Part shown: in pieces, positions 5,761 to 7,699 of the stretch
Layout of the letters: the number at the start of each line of letters is the position of its first letter
Position numbering within the stretch: position 1 is the stretch's first letter
From: Pseudomonadota bacterium
GTDB taxonomy: Bacteria > Pseudomonadota > Gammaproteobacteria > Halothiobacillales > Halothiobacillaceae
Length of the DNA: 7,699 nt
Direction of reading: 5' to 3'
NCBI GenBank assembly: GCA_021795795.1
Contig: JAJYPA010000390.1
Coordinates: 1 to 7,699, forward strand
Notes under the pieces: model-generated
Databases searched by the model: none
Told to the model about the DNA's origin: nothing
What the model saw: the letters and a program-made list of their open reading frames with translations, nothing else
Made by a program: the position numbers and the translations under genes

Positions 5761-7044
5761 ATGAAATTTAACCAAGTCATAGCGCTATTTCTAGCCTGCG
5801 GTAGCATGTTGCCAATGGTTGCTTATGCGCGCCCATCGCTCAGTCTCCAGGCCGTCGAACAGATGGCGCGTACATCGCTACCCGTTCAGGCTGCACTAGC
5901 CAATATCAAGGCTGCCAAGGAAGAGATCAAAGAAACCGAGAACAAGGGCGGGCTGGCTCTCCATGCCGGCTTTAGCATCGGACAGCATCACCCCTTAGTG
6001 TCGAGCAATATTACACCAAATTATTTTGGTATTAACCCACAGGTGAGCTTGAGCTATCCATTACTTGGAGCGAATGCGGTCCAGCAGAACGAAACCTATG
6101 AAGCGGTGGCTGCGCTTTCTAAAAGCCGTGCAGAACTGCTGCAAACACGATTACAGGTAGTTGATCTTACGGATACGGCCTTCCTATTATATTGGCAGTC
6201 CACAGATTTTAAATTAATTGCTGTGAATTTTTTAAAGCAACTGAATAAATGGTCAGATGCCGCAAAAGTAGAACGAAAATCAGGCTCGTGGTCAACCGCT
6301 GATTGGCTGTACTTTAAAAAAGTACAATCCCAAGCGGTTGGTGCCATAAATAAATCAGAAATACAGCAAGATACGTCTCTATCGGCCTTGAATTCCATAT
6401 TGGGAATGCATATCGGTCCATTTACACCCATGACTCCGCATCTTGATCAATGCAATACATCAAGAATAACCGAGGCGGAACCGACCAACGACCCAACGAT
6501 AAAAATATTACTAGCTCAACTCAATTCTATTCGTGCAGAGCAACATTTGGGTCCATGGAGGTACATCGATGCAACGGCTAATGTAGGCACCCAGTCCACT
6601 TATGATCCTGCGGGGAATCGAGCAGGTTATTCTGTTACCGCTGGCGTTCAGGTAAGCGTACCACTTGATCTAATTGGCGCTGACAACGCACATGCATCAA
6701 AACTCGCAGCTATGGCTGAATCTCTTGAGTTGCAAATTCTTCAAGCTCGAGCTAATTTTCATCAAAAACTTGTTGCAACCATGGGTGACCTTCGAATCGC
6801 AAAAGATAATCTTGCATTTGCTGAAAAACAGTTTGCAGCTAGTGAAGCGAATTGGGATAGGCTGCATGCTATGATGCTGGGCGGTCCCAATGATGAGTTC
6901 CGAAAGGCCGTTGCGGCGCGGTTAGACTTATTTCAGGCGGAGACTGTGCGTATTGGCGCCATAGCCTCAGTTGCTGCAGCAGCAGCGAGACTAAGAAATC
7001 TTCAACCTACTACGTGCAAACGTTCTAGCACTCGTGGGACTTGA
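5761..7044 (+). CDS. TolC-like outer-membrane efflux/secretion channel
   Basis: I choose the ATG at 5761, 7 bases after the synthase stop, because it gives a clean signal peptide: MKFNQVIALF, a hydrophobic core, and AYA (21-23) as cleavage site. An in-frame ATG at 5689 would add 24 residues lacking signal character and overlap the synthase. The 427-residue product shows the internal duplication of the outer-membrane factor family: beta-strand pairs at about 66-75/93-101 and 270-278/290-302, each closing with a PL-containing strand (YPLLGANAVQQ, 99-109; VPLDLIGADNA, 300-310), and long helices at 28-62, 103-165, 180-215, 245-262, 305-370 and 380-413. Such proteins form trimeric channels docked by HlyD adaptors. 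It is slightly short but looks complete. In this operon it replaces the porin plus TPR exit proteins (AlgE/AlgK, BcsC, PgaA) of other synthase systems. Cys13 is not in a proper lipobox. Confidence 0.85.
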   Translation: MKFNQVIALFLACGSMLPMVAYARPSLSLQAVEQMARTSLPVQAALANIKAAKEEIKETENKGGLALHAGFSIGQHHPLVSSNITPNYFGINPQVSLSYPLLGANAVQQNETYEAVAALSKSRAELLQTRLQVVDLTDTAFLLYWQSTDFKLIAVNFLKQLNKWSDAAKVERKSGSWSTADWLYFKKVQSQAVGAINKSEIQQDTSLSALNSILGMHIGPFTPMTPHLDQCNTSRITEAEPTNDPTIKILLAQLNSIRAEQHLGPWRYIDATANVGTQSTYDPAGNRAGYSVTAGVQVSVPLDLIGADNAHASKLAAMAESLELQILQARANFHQKLVATMGDLRIAKDNLAFAEKQFAASEANWDRLHAMMLGGPNDEFRKAVAARLDLFQAETVRIGAIASVAAAAARLRNLQPTTCKRSSTRGT

Positions 7045-7395
7045 AGTCTCACCCCGTATGATGAAAAATGGCAAATCCACCTTGTTTGCCGAAGATAGAG
7101 GCGCAGGGGGCGGTGCTTGGCTGCGGCAAGTGGTTGGTCTTTCGTTCTTTATTCTCCTGCGAGCATCTATATGTGGCATGCAGGTTGAGTGCTCCCTATG
7201 CCCGACATTTTTTAACATTAACAACTCGTCTATCTTTTTATGTATAGTTAAGCGTCGCCCAAGCGCACTGACCACCAATTTCTGGACGTCCGCTTACGCT
7301 GCCCTGCCGCCGTTGAAGTCTGTTGGTCGGCAGCTGCATATCGTCCATTCACCCAACTATACGGTCGATATTTTTAGTGGCTGTAGCGCCTCGCA
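7045..7395. other. 351-base convergent intergenic region, no supported gene
   Basis: This lies between the stop of the TolC-like gene and the stop of the opposing gene. The + frame is open for 123 codons across it (GTG at 7034), but there is no ribosome-binding site, the product resembles nothing I know, and it overlaps both neighbours. A G+C-rich patch (7101-7127) and an AT-rich patch (7205-7252) alternate. Small dyads occur (GGCAAA/TTTGCC at 7070-7075 and 7085-7090; CGCAG/CTGCG at 7102-7106 and 7121-7125), but none is followed by a T tract, so I call no intrinsic terminator on either strand. Confidence 0.5.
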
Positions 7396-7699
7396 TCAGA
7401 AATAATTATCGTCAATATAGTCTTCCGATGCCAATTCCCGTCGCGCTGTCTTGATCCAGCGTTTGAGGTAGGCGGGTTGCGAAAGTTGTTTCATCTCCTG
7501 CCGTAACCCAATAATGTCCTGTCGGGTTGCCTGAATGGTTTCTTGAAGATCCCGCGACAGGGCATGCGGTGAGTGTATCGCAAAAAGGGGTATCCCGAGA
7601 CTGCCAGCCAGATGCTGCTGGAGTGCCTGCATTTTACCTTTTAAAGTAGCCAGATGTTCCTTGAGAGCCTGGTTATACTTTTTCAAATGCGCATCGCCC
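7396..7699 (-). CDS. C-terminal end of an unrecognised coiled-coil protein (partial, 5' end outside window)
   Basis: The minus-strand frame is open from the right edge to a TGA (7398-7396), giving the last 100 residues of a longer protein. A TTG at 7686 could be a start, but the frame continues upstream to the edge and no ribosome-binding site is visible, so I treat it as partial. The sequence has two heptad-like helical stretches (KKYNQALKEHLATLKGKMQ onward, and DLQETIQATRQDIIGLRQEM), separated by a short hydrophobic/Pro segment (LGIPLFAIHSP), and ends in a basic then acidic tail (RRELASEDYIDDNYF). No catalytic motif, signal peptide or membrane segment is visible in this part. It is convergent to the exopolysaccharide operon, so it is not part of that transcript. 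I do not assign a function. Confidence 0.55.
   Translation of the reverse strand, partial: GDAHLKKYNQALKEHLATLKGKMQALQQHLAGSLGIPLFAIHSPHALSRDLQETIQATRQDIIGLRQEMKQLSQPAYLKRWIKTARRELASEDYIDDNYF

Noticed and set aside
5792..5801. Possible lipobox around Cys13 of the TolC-like protein
   Set aside because: The residues before the cysteine (F-L-A) do not fit the usual L-[AST]-[GA]-C pattern, and a standard AYA cleavage site follows.
7070..7090. Hairpin GGCAAA/TTTGCC about 26 bases after the operon's last stop, considered as a terminator
   Set aside because: The stem is only six pairs with a nine-base loop and no T tract follows.
7330..7337. GCAGCTGC palindrome
   Set aside because: Eight-base palindromes of this kind are expected by chance in this length, and nothing around it suggests an operator.
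1..7699. CRISPR arrays, tRNA or rRNA genes, insertion-sequence ends
   Set aside because: I looked for regularly spaced repeats, cloverleaf-like segments and terminal inverted repeats with target duplications and saw none.

Overview
The window is most consistent with the chromosome of a Gram-negative proteobacterium: it encodes an outer-membrane TolC-type protein, a periplasmic HlyD-type adaptor and a twin-arginine-like export signal. The style of the genes makes me think of an acidophilic sulfur/iron oxidiser of the Acidithiobacillus type, but that is a guess from memory and nothing here proves it.

Layout. Bases 1-214 hold the 3' end of a gene whose last ~70 codons look like the second half of a CZB (chemoreceptor zinc-binding) domain. 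A 112-base gap (215-326) carries a possible -10 element, a near-perfect 14-bp palindrome and a good ribosome-binding site. From 327 to 7044 six genes run head to tail on the + strand with gaps of 7 bases or less, or with overlaps of 8 and 17 bases, so they almost certainly form one operon: (1) UDP-sulfoquinovose synthase, (2) an exported TIM-barrel glycoside-hydrolase-like protein, (3) an HlyD-family membrane fusion protein, (4) a cytoplasmic protein with a multi-CxxC TackOD1-like zinc-ribbon region fused to a degenerate GGDEF domain, (5) a membrane-bound family 2 glycosyltransferase with the motifs of processive polysaccharide synthases, and (6) a TolC-like outer-membrane factor. Bases 7045-7395 contain no gene I can support. 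A convergent minus-strand gene (7396 to the right edge) is represented by its coiled-coil-rich C-terminus only.

How the genes may work together (inference). Gene 1 would convert UDP-glucose and sulfite to UDP-sulfoquinovose. The synthase (gene 5) would polymerise a sugar, possibly this sulfonated one, and thread it across the inner membrane. The HlyD adaptor and TolC-like channel would carry the polymer through the periplasm and outer membrane, with the hydrolase-like protein trimming or clearing it. The GGDEF protein has lost its catalytic signature (DREHL in place of GG[D/E]EF) but keeps RxxD at exactly the I-site spacing, so it could be the c-di-GMP receptor that switches the synthase on. 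That would be a c-di-GMP-gated, synthase-driven tripartite secretion system for a sulfonate-bearing exopolysaccharide. I do not recognise it as a named system such as Pel, Psl, Bcs, Pga or alginate, and it is the main point of interest. The sugar, the regulation and the secretion route are all untested from sequence alone.
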